From Streptomyces xiaopingdaonensis (lineage in GTDB: Bacteria > Actinomycetota > Actinomycetes > Streptomycetales > Streptomycetaceae): a stretch of 64,000 bases of DNA. The stretch is from positions 1-64,000 of the forward strand of contig NZ_AJTQ01000186.1 in the NCBI RefSeq assembly GCF_000262345.1. Reading direction: 5' to 3'. Below the pieces are notes generated by a model. The model was given only the letters and a program-made list of their open reading frames with translations. It was not told the origin of the DNA and did no database searches. A program made the translations under genes and the position numbers. Of the stretch, positions 50,788 to 59,222 are shown in pieces; the first letter of the stretch is position 1, and each line of letters starts with the position of its first letter.

Positions 50788-52248
50788 ATGGACACCACCT
50801 CCGGCACCCCCGCGCCCGTCGTCGCCGGGATCGACGTGGCGACGGCCGCCGTCCGCGTCCTGTGCGTCGACGCGTCGGGGAGGGTCCTCGCGGAAGGGAA
50901 GGAACCGCTTCCGCAGCCGGTGCGGAACGGCGACCGCAGTGAGCAGGACGCGGAAGCCTGGTGGCCGGCGGCGGCGCGGGCGCTCCGCGCGGCGCTCTCC
51001 CGTCTCGCGGGAGGCGGCCGGGAGGTCGTCGCGGTCGCCGCCTCCGCCACCTCGGGGACGTGCGTCCTCGTCGGCCCGGAGGGGCGTCCCCTCTCCCCCG
51101 CGCTCATGTACGACGACCGCAGAGCCGCCCGACTCAACGCGTACGCACAGGAGTCGGGCGCCGCGCGGTGGTCCGCGCTGGGTATCTCCGTCGGGCCGAC
51201 GGCGGCGCTCGGCCGCCTCGCGTGGTACGCGCGGACCGACGAGGTGGCGCGGCCCCGCGGCAGCCGCCTGCTCCACACGCCCGACCTGCTCGCCGAGCGG
51301 CTCACCGGCGGGCGGACCGCCACCGACTGGAGTCACTCGCTCAAGACGGGCTACGACCCGCTGCGCGGCGAGTGGCCGGCCGAGGTCCTCGACGCGCTCG
51401 GCATCCCGCCGTCATGGCTGCCCGACGTCCAGGCGCCGGGCACCGAGGTCGGCACCGTCTGCTCGGCCGCCGCCGAGGAGACGGGGCTGCCGGAGGGCGC
51501 CTCGGTGCGGCTCGGGATGACGGACGGCTGCACCGGGCAACTCGCCACGGGCGCCGTGCGTCCCGGAGAGTTCGTCGGGGTCCTCGGTACGACCTACGTA
51601 CTCAAGGGCGTCACGCGGGAGTTGGCCACCGACCCGTCGGGCGCCGTCTACAGCCACCGCCACCCGGACGGCTGGTGGCTTCCGGGAGGCGCCTCCAACA
51701 CCGGTGGCGAGGCGCTCGGTTGGTTCGACTGGTCCAGGTTCCCCGAACTCGACGCGGCCGCAGCCGCGCGCGGTCCTGCCTCCTTCGTCAGCTATCCGCT
51801 GCGCCGCGAGGGCGAGCGGTTCCCGTTCGTCAGCAGCGCGGCGCGCGGCTTCACCACCGGCACGCCCGCCGACGACGCCGAGCGGCACCGGGCCGACCAG
51901 GAGGGCGTCGCCTTCCTCGAGCGGCTCGCGCTGGAGCGCGTCGCCGAGCTGGGGGTAGCGGTGGAGGGCCCGCTCCACGCGGCGGGCGGCGGCAGCCGCA
52001 GCGCGCTGTGGACCCGTATCCGGGCGACGGTGCTGGGGCGGGAGCTGCGCGTCGTCGACCGGGCCGAAACCGCCTTCGGCGCCGCCCTGTTGGCGGCGGC
52101 CGGCACCCTGTACGGGAACCTGTCGGAGGCCGCCTCCGCGATGGTGGGCCCGGGGCGCACCGTCGAGCCGGAGCCGCGCGAGCGGCAGGCGCTGGAGGAG
52201 TCGTACGGGGAGTTCGTCGGGGCGCTGCGGGAGCGGGGGCTGCTGTGA
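50788..52248 (+). CDS. FGGY-family carbohydrate kinase (second of two)
   Basis: A 486-residue sugar kinase. The N-terminal loop reads VAGIDVATAAVRVLCVDASG, with ValAlaThr where most kinases have Gly-Thr/Gln, and the C-terminal ATP loop reads HAAGGGSRSALWTRIRATVLGREL. Middle signatures are MYDDRRAARLNAYAQ, DWSHSLKTGYDPLRGEWP, GMTDGCTGQLATGAV and GGASNTGGEALGWFDW. The protein differs throughout from the first kinase at 47701-49155, so it is not a recent duplicate. The substrate is probably a pentulose or related sugar, carried in by a transporter encoded elsewhere. GAAAGGAAG precedes the ATG. Confidence 0.87.
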   Translation: MDTTSGTPAPVVAGIDVATAAVRVLCVDASGRVLAEGKEPLPQPVRNGDRSEQDAEAWWPAAARALRAALSRLAGGGREVVAVAASATSGTCVLVGPEGRPLSPALMYDDRRAARLNAYAQESGAARWSALGISVGPTAALGRLAWYARTDEVARPRGSRLLHTPDLLAERLTGGRTATDWSHSLKTGYDPLRGEWPAEVLDALGIPPSWLPDVQAPGTEVGTVCSAAAEETGLPEGASVRLGMTDGCTGQLATGAVRPGEFVGVLGTTYVLKGVTRELATDPSGAVYSHRHPDGWWLPGGASNTGGEALGWFDWSRFPELDAAAAARGPASFVSYPLRREGERFPFVSSAARGFTTGTPADDAERHRADQEGVAFLERLALERVAELGVAVEGPLHAAGGGSRSALWTRIRATVLGRELRVVDRAETAFGAALLAAAGTLYGNLSEAASAMVGPGRTVEPEPRERQALEESYGEFVGALRERGLL

Positions 52249-52444
52249 GCGCACGGCTGTCGCGGTCGGCGTGACTGGGGTACGCAGTCGGACGACCGGG
52301 TCCGTACCACGCGCAGCCGCTCACTACCGACGTCCGGCAGCGATCCCACGCACGGGACGGCGTACTGCCCACGTCCCGCAAGGTCGGTCCCTCCTCCGGG
52401 CGCGCCGCCTCTTCGATCGGCTGTCGCACATCTGCGCACCTCGC

Positions 52445-52465
52445 TAAATTACTAGTAGTAAGTTA
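52445..52465. promoter_or_regulatory. Near-perfect 21-bp palindrome, likely TetR operator
   Basis: Ten-base arms (TAAATTACTA at 52445-52454 and TAGTAAGTTA at 52456-52465) are complementary at nine of ten positions around a central G. The stretch is strikingly AT-rich. A TAGATT -10-like box follows at 52473-52478, so bound repressor would cover the -35 region of the gene pair downstream. Confidence 0.7.
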
Positions 52466-52502
52466 CGGTTGGTAGATTCCACGGAGGAGAGAGGACCGAA
52501 CG

Positions 52503-53087
52503 ATTTCTGCCACCACGCACCGGAGGCTCTCCAAACACGAACGTCACGCACAACTTCTGGCTGTCGCACGTGAGCTGATCCGCGAGATGGGCACGGACAG
52601 TTTCACTTTGGGCAAGCTTGCTCAACGGGCAGGGGTTACCAAGCCGTTGGTCTACGACCACTTCGGCGACCGGTCCGGGGTGCTCGCCGAGCTGTACCGC
52701 GAGTTCGAGGAACACCAACGGCAGACTCTTGCGCTCGCCCTCACGAACACGGCACCCGAGTTGCCCGCAGTGGCCGGTGTCATCGCGGACGCGCACATCG
52801 AGTGCTGTCTGGCGGAAGGGCAGGAACTGGCGGCTGTCGTCGCCGCACTCGAAGGTTCGCCCGCGCTCAGTCGGCTGCGCCAAGAGGCGGAGGACGCGTA
52901 CCTCGTCATGTGTCGGAAAGCCCTGGAACCGTTTTCGGGCCCCATGGACACGGCTGGATTGCAGGCCGTCGCCGGCGCCGGCGACGCCCTGGCCCGCAGT
53001 GCCCTTGCCGGCAGGATCAGCTCAGAGCGTGCGCGCCAGGCACTCGGCCACGTCATCACGTCTGTTGCCACCCAGGAGAACTCATGA
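52503..53087 (+). CDS. TetR-family regulator, probable ATT start
   Basis: A 194-residue TetR regulator. The N-terminal helices and helix-turn-helix read RLSKHERHAQLLAVARELIREMGTDSFTLGKLAQRAGVTKPLVYDHFGDRSGVLAELY. The first in-frame ATG (52587) would cut off helix 1, which TetR proteins need, and no GTG or TTG lies before it. An ATT at 52503 stands eight bases after GAGAGG, part of a GGAGGAGAGAGG run, so I place the start there. Its stop overlaps the oxidoreductase start (ATGA). With the palindrome upstream it is probably self-regulated and controls the quinone oxidoreductase. Confidence 0.8.
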   Translation: MSATTHRRLSKHERHAQLLAVARELIREMGTDSFTLGKLAQRAGVTKPLVYDHFGDRSGVLAELYREFEEHQRQTLALALTNTAPELPAVAGVIADAHIECCLAEGQELAAVVAALEGSPALSRLRQEAEDAYLVMCRKALEPFSGPMDTAGLQAVAGAGDALARSALAGRISSERARQALGHVITSVATQENS

Positions 53088-53884
53088 CGATCACACGTCC
53101 TCCGCAGCCGGGCACAGCCCTCTGGGTGTCAGCGCACCCCCGGCAGAGGTCGCTCAACGGCCGCCTCACAAGGGAGGGGGTGGAGGAACTCTCGGCCCAT
53201 CACGAGGTGCTCACCTCGGACCTCTACGCTCAGCGATTCGATCCCGTACTGGGCGATCACGATCTCGGGGACCTTGCAGGCACGCCAGGAAGCGTCGCCG
53301 AGCAGGCCGGCACGGCGTACGCCAGGGGACAGCTCTCCGCCGAAGTCAAGGAGGAACAGGCCAAGCTCGCCGCCGCGGAACTGCTCGTCGTGCAGTTCCC
53401 GCTGTGGTGGTACGGGCCCCCGGCCATCCTCAAGGGATGGTTCGACCGTGTCCTCACCGGCGGGTTCTCCCACGGCGACCTGGACCCCGTGCTCGGCGTG
53501 CCACGACGGTACGGAGACGGCGGCCTCACCGGGCGGAAGGCGCTGTTGGTGGTGACCGCGGGCGAGGACGAACGCACACTCGGTCCCCGCGGCGTCAGCG
53601 GCGACCTCGAATCGCTGCTGTTCCCGATCACGCACGGCGTGCTCTGGTTCGTGGGCATCGAGACACTCGATCTGCATGTCGTCCACGATGCTGACACGCT
53701 GGGGGCCGAGGGGTTCGATCGGGAGAGGGAGCGCCTGCGGGAGCGGCTTCGCACGATCGACGACGAGCCCGCCCGGAAGTTCCGGCGCCTGCGCGACGGG
53801 GACTATCACGGAACGCGCTCGCTCCACCCCGAACTGCTGCCCGGTCGCACCGACTTCGGAATCCACCTCGCTCACGCCCGCTAG
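53084..53884 (+). CDS. NAD(P)H:quinone oxidoreductase (flavodoxin-like fold)
   Basis: A 266-residue NQO/MdaB-type flavoprotein. FMN/FAD-binding features are ALWVSAHPRQRSLNGRLT at the start, then LVVQFPLWWYGPPAILKGWFDRVLTGGFSHG and TAGEDERTLGPRG. It should carry out two-electron reduction of quinones or similar electrophiles, a detoxifying reaction. It is coupled to the TetR gene, whose product likely senses the toxic compound, the usual arrangement for such pairs. The 214-base convergent gap after it holds no gene that I can see. Confidence 0.88.
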   Translation: MTITRPPQPGTALWVSAHPRQRSLNGRLTREGVEELSAHHEVLTSDLYAQRFDPVLGDHDLGDLAGTPGSVAEQAGTAYARGQLSAEVKEEQAKLAAAELLVVQFPLWWYGPPAILKGWFDRVLTGGFSHGDLDPVLGVPRRYGDGGLTGRKALLVVTAGEDERTLGPRGVSGDLESLLFPITHGVLWFVGIETLDLHVVHDADTLGAEGFDRERERLRERLRTIDDEPARKFRRLRDGDYHGTRSLHPELLPGRTDFGIHLAHAR

Positions 53885-54098
53885 TTTCCGCTCGTGGACC
53901 GCGACCGTAGCGCTTGTGCACGGTGTATGCCCGGCCGGACCCGGAACCCGGTGCTGCTGAGGCCGGGCCGCTCGGCGCCCGTCGGGTCGCTCCGACCGTG
54001 TGAGCAACGGCGCCCGGACCGCTCGAAGGCCGCGCCGGGCAGCTCCTCGGCCTCTCGCGCGACCCGGGACGTCGCCGCCCGGGCGTCGTCCGCCGACT

Positions 54099-55244
54099 TC
54101 AGGGCGCCTTGAGGTAGTCCTCGGCGACGCGGGCCGCGATGCGTTCCAGCAGTGGGCCCGCCTGGGCGAGGGCGGCGTCCGTGTCCGGCTCGATGTCGGC
54201 GAGTGCGTACGCGCGCTCGATGCCCGCGGCGCGGAGTGCCTTTCGGTCGATCCTGAGGCGTCCGCAGACGGCGACGACCGGCTTGCCCGCCTTGCCTGCC
54301 GCCGCTGCCACGCCGGCCGGGGCCTTGCCGTGGAGGGTCTGCTCGTCGAGCGAGCCCTCGCCTGTCACCACCAGGTCGGCGCGCTGCAACGCGTCCTGGA
54401 AGCCGAGGACTTCGAGGAGGACCTCGATCCCCGGGCGGAAGGCGGCGCCCAGGCCGACGAGCGCGGCGTACCCCACGCCGCCGGCCGCGCCGGCGCCCGG
54501 GGCCTCGGCCGTCGAGACGGCCTCGTCGCCGACGGACTCGCCGAGCACGCGCACGAAGTGGGCGAGAGCGGCATCGAGCACCTCGACGTCCCGTTCGGAG
54601 GCGCCCTTCTGCGGTCCGTAGACAGTGGCGGCGCCCTTGGGACCCGTGAGGGGGTTGTCGACGTCGCTGGCGAGGACGAACTCGATGTCCTTGAGCCGCT
54701 CGTCGAGCTGGGAAAGATCGGCCGAGACGAGCTCGACGAGGGGGCCGCCGCCGTGCGGGATCTGGTCGCCGTCCTCGTCGAGGAAGTGCGCGCCGAGCGC
54801 CTGGAGCATGCCGGCGCCGCCGTCGACCGTCGCCGAGCCGCCGACGCCGAGGACGATCCGCCGCGCGCCCGCCTCCACGGCGGCGCTGATCACCTCGCCG
54901 GTTCCGTAGGTGGTGGCGGTGAGCGGTGCGAAGACGCCCTCGGGGAGGAGCTCGAGGCCGGACGCCGCGGCCATCTCCACGACGGCCGTGCCCTCGTGGA
55001 GCGCGAAGGCCGCGGTGACGGGCGCACCGAGCGGGCCCGTCACCTCCGCCTCGCGGCGCTCGAACCCGGACGCGACGGCGGCCTCCACGGTGCCGTCGCC
55101 GCCGTCGGCCACGGGGAGCGCCTCCGTCTCGGTGCCGGGGGCGACCTTGCGCAGCCCGTTGCCGACGTGCTCGGCGACCTCGACGGCCGTCAGCGATCCC
55201 TTGAACTTGTCCGCGGCGATCAGCACATGCGCCGTCGTTGTCAT
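54099..55244 (-). CDS. Glycerate kinase (GarK type)
   Basis: A 381-residue type I glycerate kinase. Family sequences are LIAADKFKGSLTAVEVAEHVGNGLRKVAPG, LPVADGGDGTVEAAV, RRIVLGVGGSATVDGGAGMLQALGAHF, LASDVDNPLTGPKGAATVYGPQKGA and VVTGEGSLDEQTLHGKAP. It phosphorylates glycerate to feed the lower glycolytic pathway. Glyoxylate from the ethylmalonyl-CoA pathway can reach glycerate through other enzymes, so a link is possible but the genes are 8 kb apart. It is monocistronic and uses an ATG. Confidence 0.92.
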   Translation of the reverse strand: MTTTAHVLIAADKFKGSLTAVEVAEHVGNGLRKVAPGTETEALPVADGGDGTVEAAVASGFERREAEVTGPLGAPVTAAFALHEGTAVVEMAAASGLELLPEGVFAPLTATTYGTGEVISAAVEAGARRIVLGVGGSATVDGGAGMLQALGAHFLDEDGDQIPHGGGPLVELVSADLSQLDERLKDIEFVLASDVDNPLTGPKGAATVYGPQKGASERDVEVLDAALAHFVRVLGESVGDEAVSTAEAPGAGAAGGVGYAALVGLGAAFRPGIEVLLEVLGFQDALQRADLVVTGEGSLDEQTLHGKAPAGVAAAAGKAGKPVVAVCGRLRIDRKALRAAGIERAYALADIEPDTDAALAQAGPLLERIAARVAEDYLKAP

Positions 55245-55392
55245 GGTTCTGCCCCTGGGTCTCTCTTTGCTCGAACAGGCAGTCGTGCCCGGGTGACCCT
55301 ATCTGCCGGAAGGGTGCCCGGACCATGGGCCGTCCGGCGGCGGGGGCCTGTTGTGCTGTCGCACGGCCCGACCCGCCCCGGCGCAGCCCCGG

Positions 55393-56820
55393 TTACTCCG
55401 TTCTTCGGAGCCGCCGCCACACGGCGCGGGCGGCGTTGTGTCCTGACATGCCGTGGACGCCGGGGCCCGGGGGCGTGGCGGAGGAGCAGAGGAAGACCGC
55501 GGGGTGCGCGGTGGAGTACGGGACTCGGGAGAGCTTCGGGCGGAGCAGGAGCTGGAGACCGGAGGCCGAGCCGCAGGCGATGTCCCCGCCGACGTAGTTG
55601 GGGTTGCGCTCGGCGAGCTCCGGGGGGCCTGCCGTCGCCCGGGCGAGGACGAGGTCGCGGAAACCCGGTGCAAAGCGCTCCAGTTGGCGCTCGACGGCCT
55701 CGGTGAGGTCGCCCTCCCAACCGTTGGGGACGTGGCCGTAGGCCCAGAAGGTGTGCCGCCCCTCCGGCGCCCTGGTGGAGTCGACGAGGCTCGGCTGCGA
55801 GGTGATCAGGAACGGCCGCTCGGGCGCCCGGCCGCCGACGGCGTCGCGGAGCGCGACGTCGATGTCCCGCACCGCCGGGCCGACGTGGACGGTCCCGGCG
55901 CGGCGGGCCTCCTCCGAGCGCCACGGGACGGGCCCCGAGAGGGCGTAGTCGAGCTTGAATACGCTGGCGCCGTAGCGGAAGTGCTCGTACGCGCTGCCGA
56001 GACCGGCGATGCGGGCGAGAGCCGTGGGCGAGGTGTCGAAGACGTAGGCGCGGGCGGGCGGGAGTTCGTCGAGCCGGCGGACCTCGGTGCCGGTGTGGAG
56101 GGTGCCGCCGAGGGCGCGGAGGTAGCCGGCGAGCGCGTCCGAGATCGCCTGGGAGCCGCCGCGCGGTACGGGCCAGCCGAAGGTGTGCGCCGCGAGCGCG
56201 AAGACGAGCGCGGGGCCGGCCGACGCGGGGTTCTCCAGCGGTGCGATGACGTGCCCCGCGAGCCCGGCGAAGAGGGCCTTCGCCTTCTCCGCGCGGAAGC
56301 GGAGGTTGAGCAGGGCGGCGGGGAGGAGCCCGGAGAGGCCGAACCTGGCGAGGAGCAGCGGGTGTTGGGGGAAGCGGCCGTCGAGGGCGGAGCCGAGTGC
56401 GAGGAAGTCTGCGGCGAGCTCGTCCCACCTGCCGATGAACGGTGCGACGAGGCGGCGGTACGCGCCGGCGTCCCGCGGTCCGAGCGAGCTCGCCGTCTCG
56501 CCGACGGAGCGCGCGAGGACGGCCGCGGTGCCGTCGGGGAACGGGTGGGCGAGCGGCAGCTCCGGGTCGAGCCACGTGAGGCCGTGCTCGGCGAGCGGCA
56601 TCGAGCGGAACGCCGGCGACCCGACGCCCGTGGGGTGTACGGCCGAGCAGGGGTCGTGCCGGAACCCGGGGAGCGTCAACTCATCGGTCCTCGCCCCTCC
56701 CCCGACCTTCTCCGCGGCCTCGAAGAGCTCCACGGAGAAGCCTCTCCTCGCCAGCTCCACGGCGGCCGTCAGGCCGTTCGGGCCGGCCCCGACGACGACC
56801 ACGTCACGGATCGTTGGCAC
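55393..56820 (-). CDS. Phytoene desaturase-like NAD(P)/FAD-dependent oxidoreductase
   Basis: A 475-residue flavoprotein of the phytoene-desaturase/RetSat-like family. The FAD-binding dinucleotide motif lies at the N-terminus ([43 protein letters not shown]) and the second FAD contact at the C-terminus ([27 protein letters not shown]). Length and layout match the family, but no carotenoid genes are nearby, so the substrate is unknown. The GTG at 56820 is behind GGGGAG and right before the FAD motif. Confidence 0.87.
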   Translation of the reverse strand: MPTIRDVVVVGAGPNGLTAAVELARRGFSVELFEAAEKVGGGARTDELTLPGFRHDPCSAVHPTGVGSPAFRSMPLAEHGLTWLDPELPLAHPFPDGTAAVLARSVGETASSLGPRDAGAYRRLVAPFIGRWDELAADFLALGSALDGRFPQHPLLLARFGLSGLLPAALLNLRFRAEKAKALFAGLAGHVIAPLENPASAGPALVFALAAHTFGWPVPRGGSQAISDALAGYLRALGGTLHTGTEVRRLDELPPARAYVFDTSPTALARIAGLGSAYEHFRYGASVFKLDYALSGPVPWRSEEARRAGTVHVGPAVRDIDVALRDAVGGRAPERPFLITSQPSLVDSTRAPEGRHTFWAYGHVPNGWEGDLTEAVERQLERFAPGFRDLVLARATAGPPELAERNPNYVGGDIACGSASGLQLLLRPKLSRVPYSTAHPAVFLCSSATPPGPGVHGMSGHNAARAVWRRLRRTE

Positions 56821-56943
56821 TGTCGGCTCCCCTCGTGCCCCTGGCGCGGGGCTCTCACCGGCTCGGTCGCACAGCGTGGGCCACTCTACGCGGACGGTCC
56901 GACACCGCACCGGCGACCACCCGACGGAACCGCGGACGCACCG

Positions 56944-57174
56944 TCACCGAGCCGGCGGCGAGGCGCGATCCCGCGCGAGCCCGGGGAGCGGGTCCTGCGC
57001 CGGCTCGAAAGGACCCGGCACCGGTGCGAGCCGCATCCGGAGCCGCCTTCTGCACTCGGGCCCGAGCCCCCAGCGCCGGGAGACGCGGTCGCGCAGCGGG
57101 TGCCCGCACATCCGGCAGCGGAGCGGTTCGGGCTCGTCGGGGGCGGTGCCGGGGAGGGTCGGGAGGTCGTCCAT
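56944..57174 (-). CDS. Small DUF6011-type zinc-ribbon protein
   Basis: A 76-residue protein whose core reads RCRMCGHPLRDRVSRRWGLGPECRRRL. The two-cysteine knuckle CRMC and the later Gly-x-Glu-Cys give three or four possible zinc ligands, typical of DUF6011 modules in actinomycetes. Function is unknown. The acidic N-terminus and basic core suggest protein or nucleic acid binding, which is inference only. The ATG start gives the full domain. Confidence 0.65.
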   Translation of the reverse strand: MDDLPTLPGTAPDEPEPLRCRMCGHPLRDRVSRRWGLGPECRRRLRMRLAPVPGPFEPAQDPLPGLARDRASPPAR

Positions 57175-57532
57175 GTGTCCACGGTGCCAGGCCTGTTGGG
57201 GTCGGCGCGGGGCAACGGGCGCTGCTCGTCGCCGTGGTCGGGCGGTGCGGCTCGGATCGTCCGCCGAGTGCGGGGTAGGCGGCCGCCATGGGGGAAGAGG
57301 GCGGTCGAGGGCGCGGCGTACGGAGCGTGGTGCGGGGCGGCGTGGTGGCTGCTCACCGGCTCCGCCTCGGACGCCGTCGCAGCGGGGACGGCGAGCGGTG
57401 CGGCCCGGTGGGCGCCCGGCCGTTCGTCGCCAGGGCCTTGCGGAGGAACGCCGAGAGGTACGCGGAGAACTTGCGGCGTGCGCGGCGCGGACGGTGGGGC
57501 GGGTGGCCGGAAGGTGTACGCCCGCGTGCCGG
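57175..57532. other. 358-base gap, possible remnant of a small membrane protein
   Basis: No intact gene is convincing. On the plus strand one frame reads WGKRAVEGAAYGAWCGAAWWLL and on through TGSASDAVAAGTASGAA, which looks like paired membrane helices. Another frame then continues FVARALRRNAERYAENLRRARR, a plausible amphipathic C-terminal tail. Together they could be a small membrane protein broken by a frameshift near 57410-57420. Confidence 0.3.
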
Positions 57533-58357
57533 TCAGCCGCCGAGCGCCCCCAGTACCCGGCGCACGGTCGGCTCGTCGCGGGCGGAGACGAACGGGAGCG
57601 CGTTGCGCCCGCGGAGCCGGAAAGGCGCGCCGTCGAAGGTACGGGTGGCGCCGCCGACCTCGGCGACGAGGAGCTGCCCCGCGGCATGGTCCCAAGCGGC
57701 CTCCCAGGTGTAGGCGACAGCGTCCAACTCCCCTGCTGCCACGGCGAGATACTCCAGGCCGGCCGAGCCCGTGGGCCGGGCGGCGAGCGTATCCGGCGGG
57801 CTGTCGCGCAGGGCGGCGAGGGCGCGGCGCTGCGCCGCGTCGTCGGCGTCGGCGTCGGGGAAGGAGAAGGCGACGTCGAGCGGTGCCCCGCGGTCCTCGG
57901 GCGCGGCGAGCGGCTCGCCGCCGAGCGCGGCTCCGCCGCCGCGTACCGCGGTGGCGAAGAGCCCGAGGACCGGCGCGTACGTCCAGGAGGCGACGGTCTC
58001 GCCGCCGCGTGCGAGCGCCACCAGCGTGCTGAACTCGGGCGCGCCGGAGACGAAGTGCCGGGTGCCGTCGATCGGATCGACGATCCAGACCCAGCCGTCG
58101 CCCTCGAGGGCCGCGTACCTGCCGGGGTCCGCGTACACGGACTCCTCGCCGACCACCGCCGAGCCGGGGAGCAGCGCGGTGAGCGCAGCCGACAGGTGCG
58201 CCTCGGCCGCGCGGTCGGCGACGGTGGCGAGGTCGTGCGGGCCCGCCTTCTCGAACACCTCCTCGGCGCCGAGGCGTTGGCGGCGCGGCAGCACCTCGGT
58301 GGCGACGGCCTCGCGTACGGCCTCTTCGACTTCGCTGAGCAGACGTTCGGGGAACAC
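57533..58357 (-). CDS. Inositol monophosphatase-family phosphatase
   Basis: A 274-residue magnesium-dependent phosphatase. The metal-binding motifs are GEESVYAD (Glu), WIVDPIDGTRHFVSG (two Asp) and YTWEAAWDHAAGQLLVAEVGG (Asp). This family includes inositol-1-phosphatase, histidinol-phosphatase and 3'(2'),5'-bisphosphate nucleotidase (CysQ); the sequence does not decide among them. A GTG at 58357 gives the family start; a TTG 12 bases upstream is another option. It is divergent from the sirtuin gene. Confidence 0.87.
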   Translation of the reverse strand: MFPERLLSEVEEAVREAVATEVLPRRQRLGAEEVFEKAGPHDLATVADRAAEAHLSAALTALLPGSAVVGEESVYADPGRYAALEGDGWVWIVDPIDGTRHFVSGAPEFSTLVALARGGETVASWTYAPVLGLFATAVRGGGAALGGEPLAAPEDRGAPLDVAFSFPDADADDAAQRRALAALRDSPPDTLAARPTGSAGLEYLAVAAGELDAVAYTWEAAWDHAAGQLLVAEVGGATRTFDGAPFRLRGRNALPFVSARDEPTVRRVLGALGG

Positions 58358-58433
58358 CCGGCAATCCAAGCATGCGCCGGCCGCGCCGCCCGGTCAGGTG
58401 GCCGCACGCCGCCGCGGCACTACCCTGGCGGGC

Positions 58434-59210
58434 ATGAGCGCCGAGCACGCCCCCGCAACCGACGCCGAGGAGAGCGGCGAGGAGGACGGCCGTCCCCTCG
58501 TGGCGATCCTCAGCGGCGCAGGGATCTCGACCGACTCCGGCATCCCCGACTACCGCGGCCCCAGGGGCCTGTGGCGCGAGGACCCGGACGCGGAGAAGCT
58601 CGTCACGTACGGGTACTACATGAGCGACCCGGAGATCCGGCGCCGCTCCTGGCAGATGCGCCGCACCAGCCCCACGTGGGAGGCGCGGCCGAACGCGGCG
58701 CACGAGGCGGTGGCCCGCCTGGAGCGGTCGGGGGTGCCGGTGCGGGTGATCACGCAGAACGTCGACGGGCTCCACCAGCTCGCGGGCGTCCCCGAGGAGA
58801 AGGTGCTGGAGCTGCACGGGAGTTCGCGGAGCGCGGTGTGCACGGGGTGCGGGGCCGCCTCGTCGATGGCTGCGGCGTTGCGGCGGGTCGAGGCCGGGGA
58901 GGAGGACCCGGCGTGCGAGGTGTGCGGCGGCATCCTGAAGTCGGCGACGGTGATGTTCGGTGAGCAGCTCGACCCGCGGGTGCTGGGCGCCGCGGTCGCC
59001 GTGGCGAAGGCGTGCGACGTCCTCGTCGCCGTCGGGACGAGCCTCCAGGTGCAGCCGGCGGCCTCGCTCGCGTCCCTCGCCGCCGAGCACGGGGCCCGTC
59101 TCGTGATCGTCAACGCCTCACCCACGCCGTACGACGCGCTCGCCGACGAGGTCGTGCGGGAGCCGATCGGCGAGGCGCTGCCCCCGCTCCTCGACACCCT
59201 GCGGGGCTGA
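58434..59210 (+). CDS. cobB: Sir2-family NAD-dependent protein deacylase
   Basis: A 258-residue sirtuin. NAD-binding and catalytic motifs are AILSGAGISTDSGIPDYRGPRGLW, TQNVDGLHQLAG and LELHGSS with the catalytic His. Zinc ligands are CTGCGAAS and CEVCGG, and the late GTSLQVQPAASL and IVNASPTPYD loops are intact. It removes acyl groups from protein lysines using NAD, often regulating acetyl-CoA synthetases and other metabolic enzymes. The ATG gives a 24-residue acidic leader before the fold. It is transcribed divergently from the inositol phosphatase-like gene. Confidence 0.92.
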   Translation: MSAEHAPATDAEESGEEDGRPLVAILSGAGISTDSGIPDYRGPRGLWREDPDAEKLVTYGYYMSDPEIRRRSWQMRRTSPTWEARPNAAHEAVARLERSGVPVRVITQNVDGLHQLAGVPEEKVLELHGSSRSAVCTGCGAASSMAAALRRVEAGEEDPACEVCGGILKSATVMFGEQLDPRVLGAAVAVAKACDVLVAVGTSLQVQPAASLASLAAEHGARLVIVNASPTPYDALADEVVREPIGEALPPLLDTLRG

Positions 59211-59222
59211 CCCGCCCGCTCC

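Noticed and set aside
52587..52589. ATG as start of the TetR gene before the quinone oxidoreductase
   Set aside because: It would delete the first DNA-binding-domain helix, which is clearly encoded upstream in frame behind a strong ribosome site.
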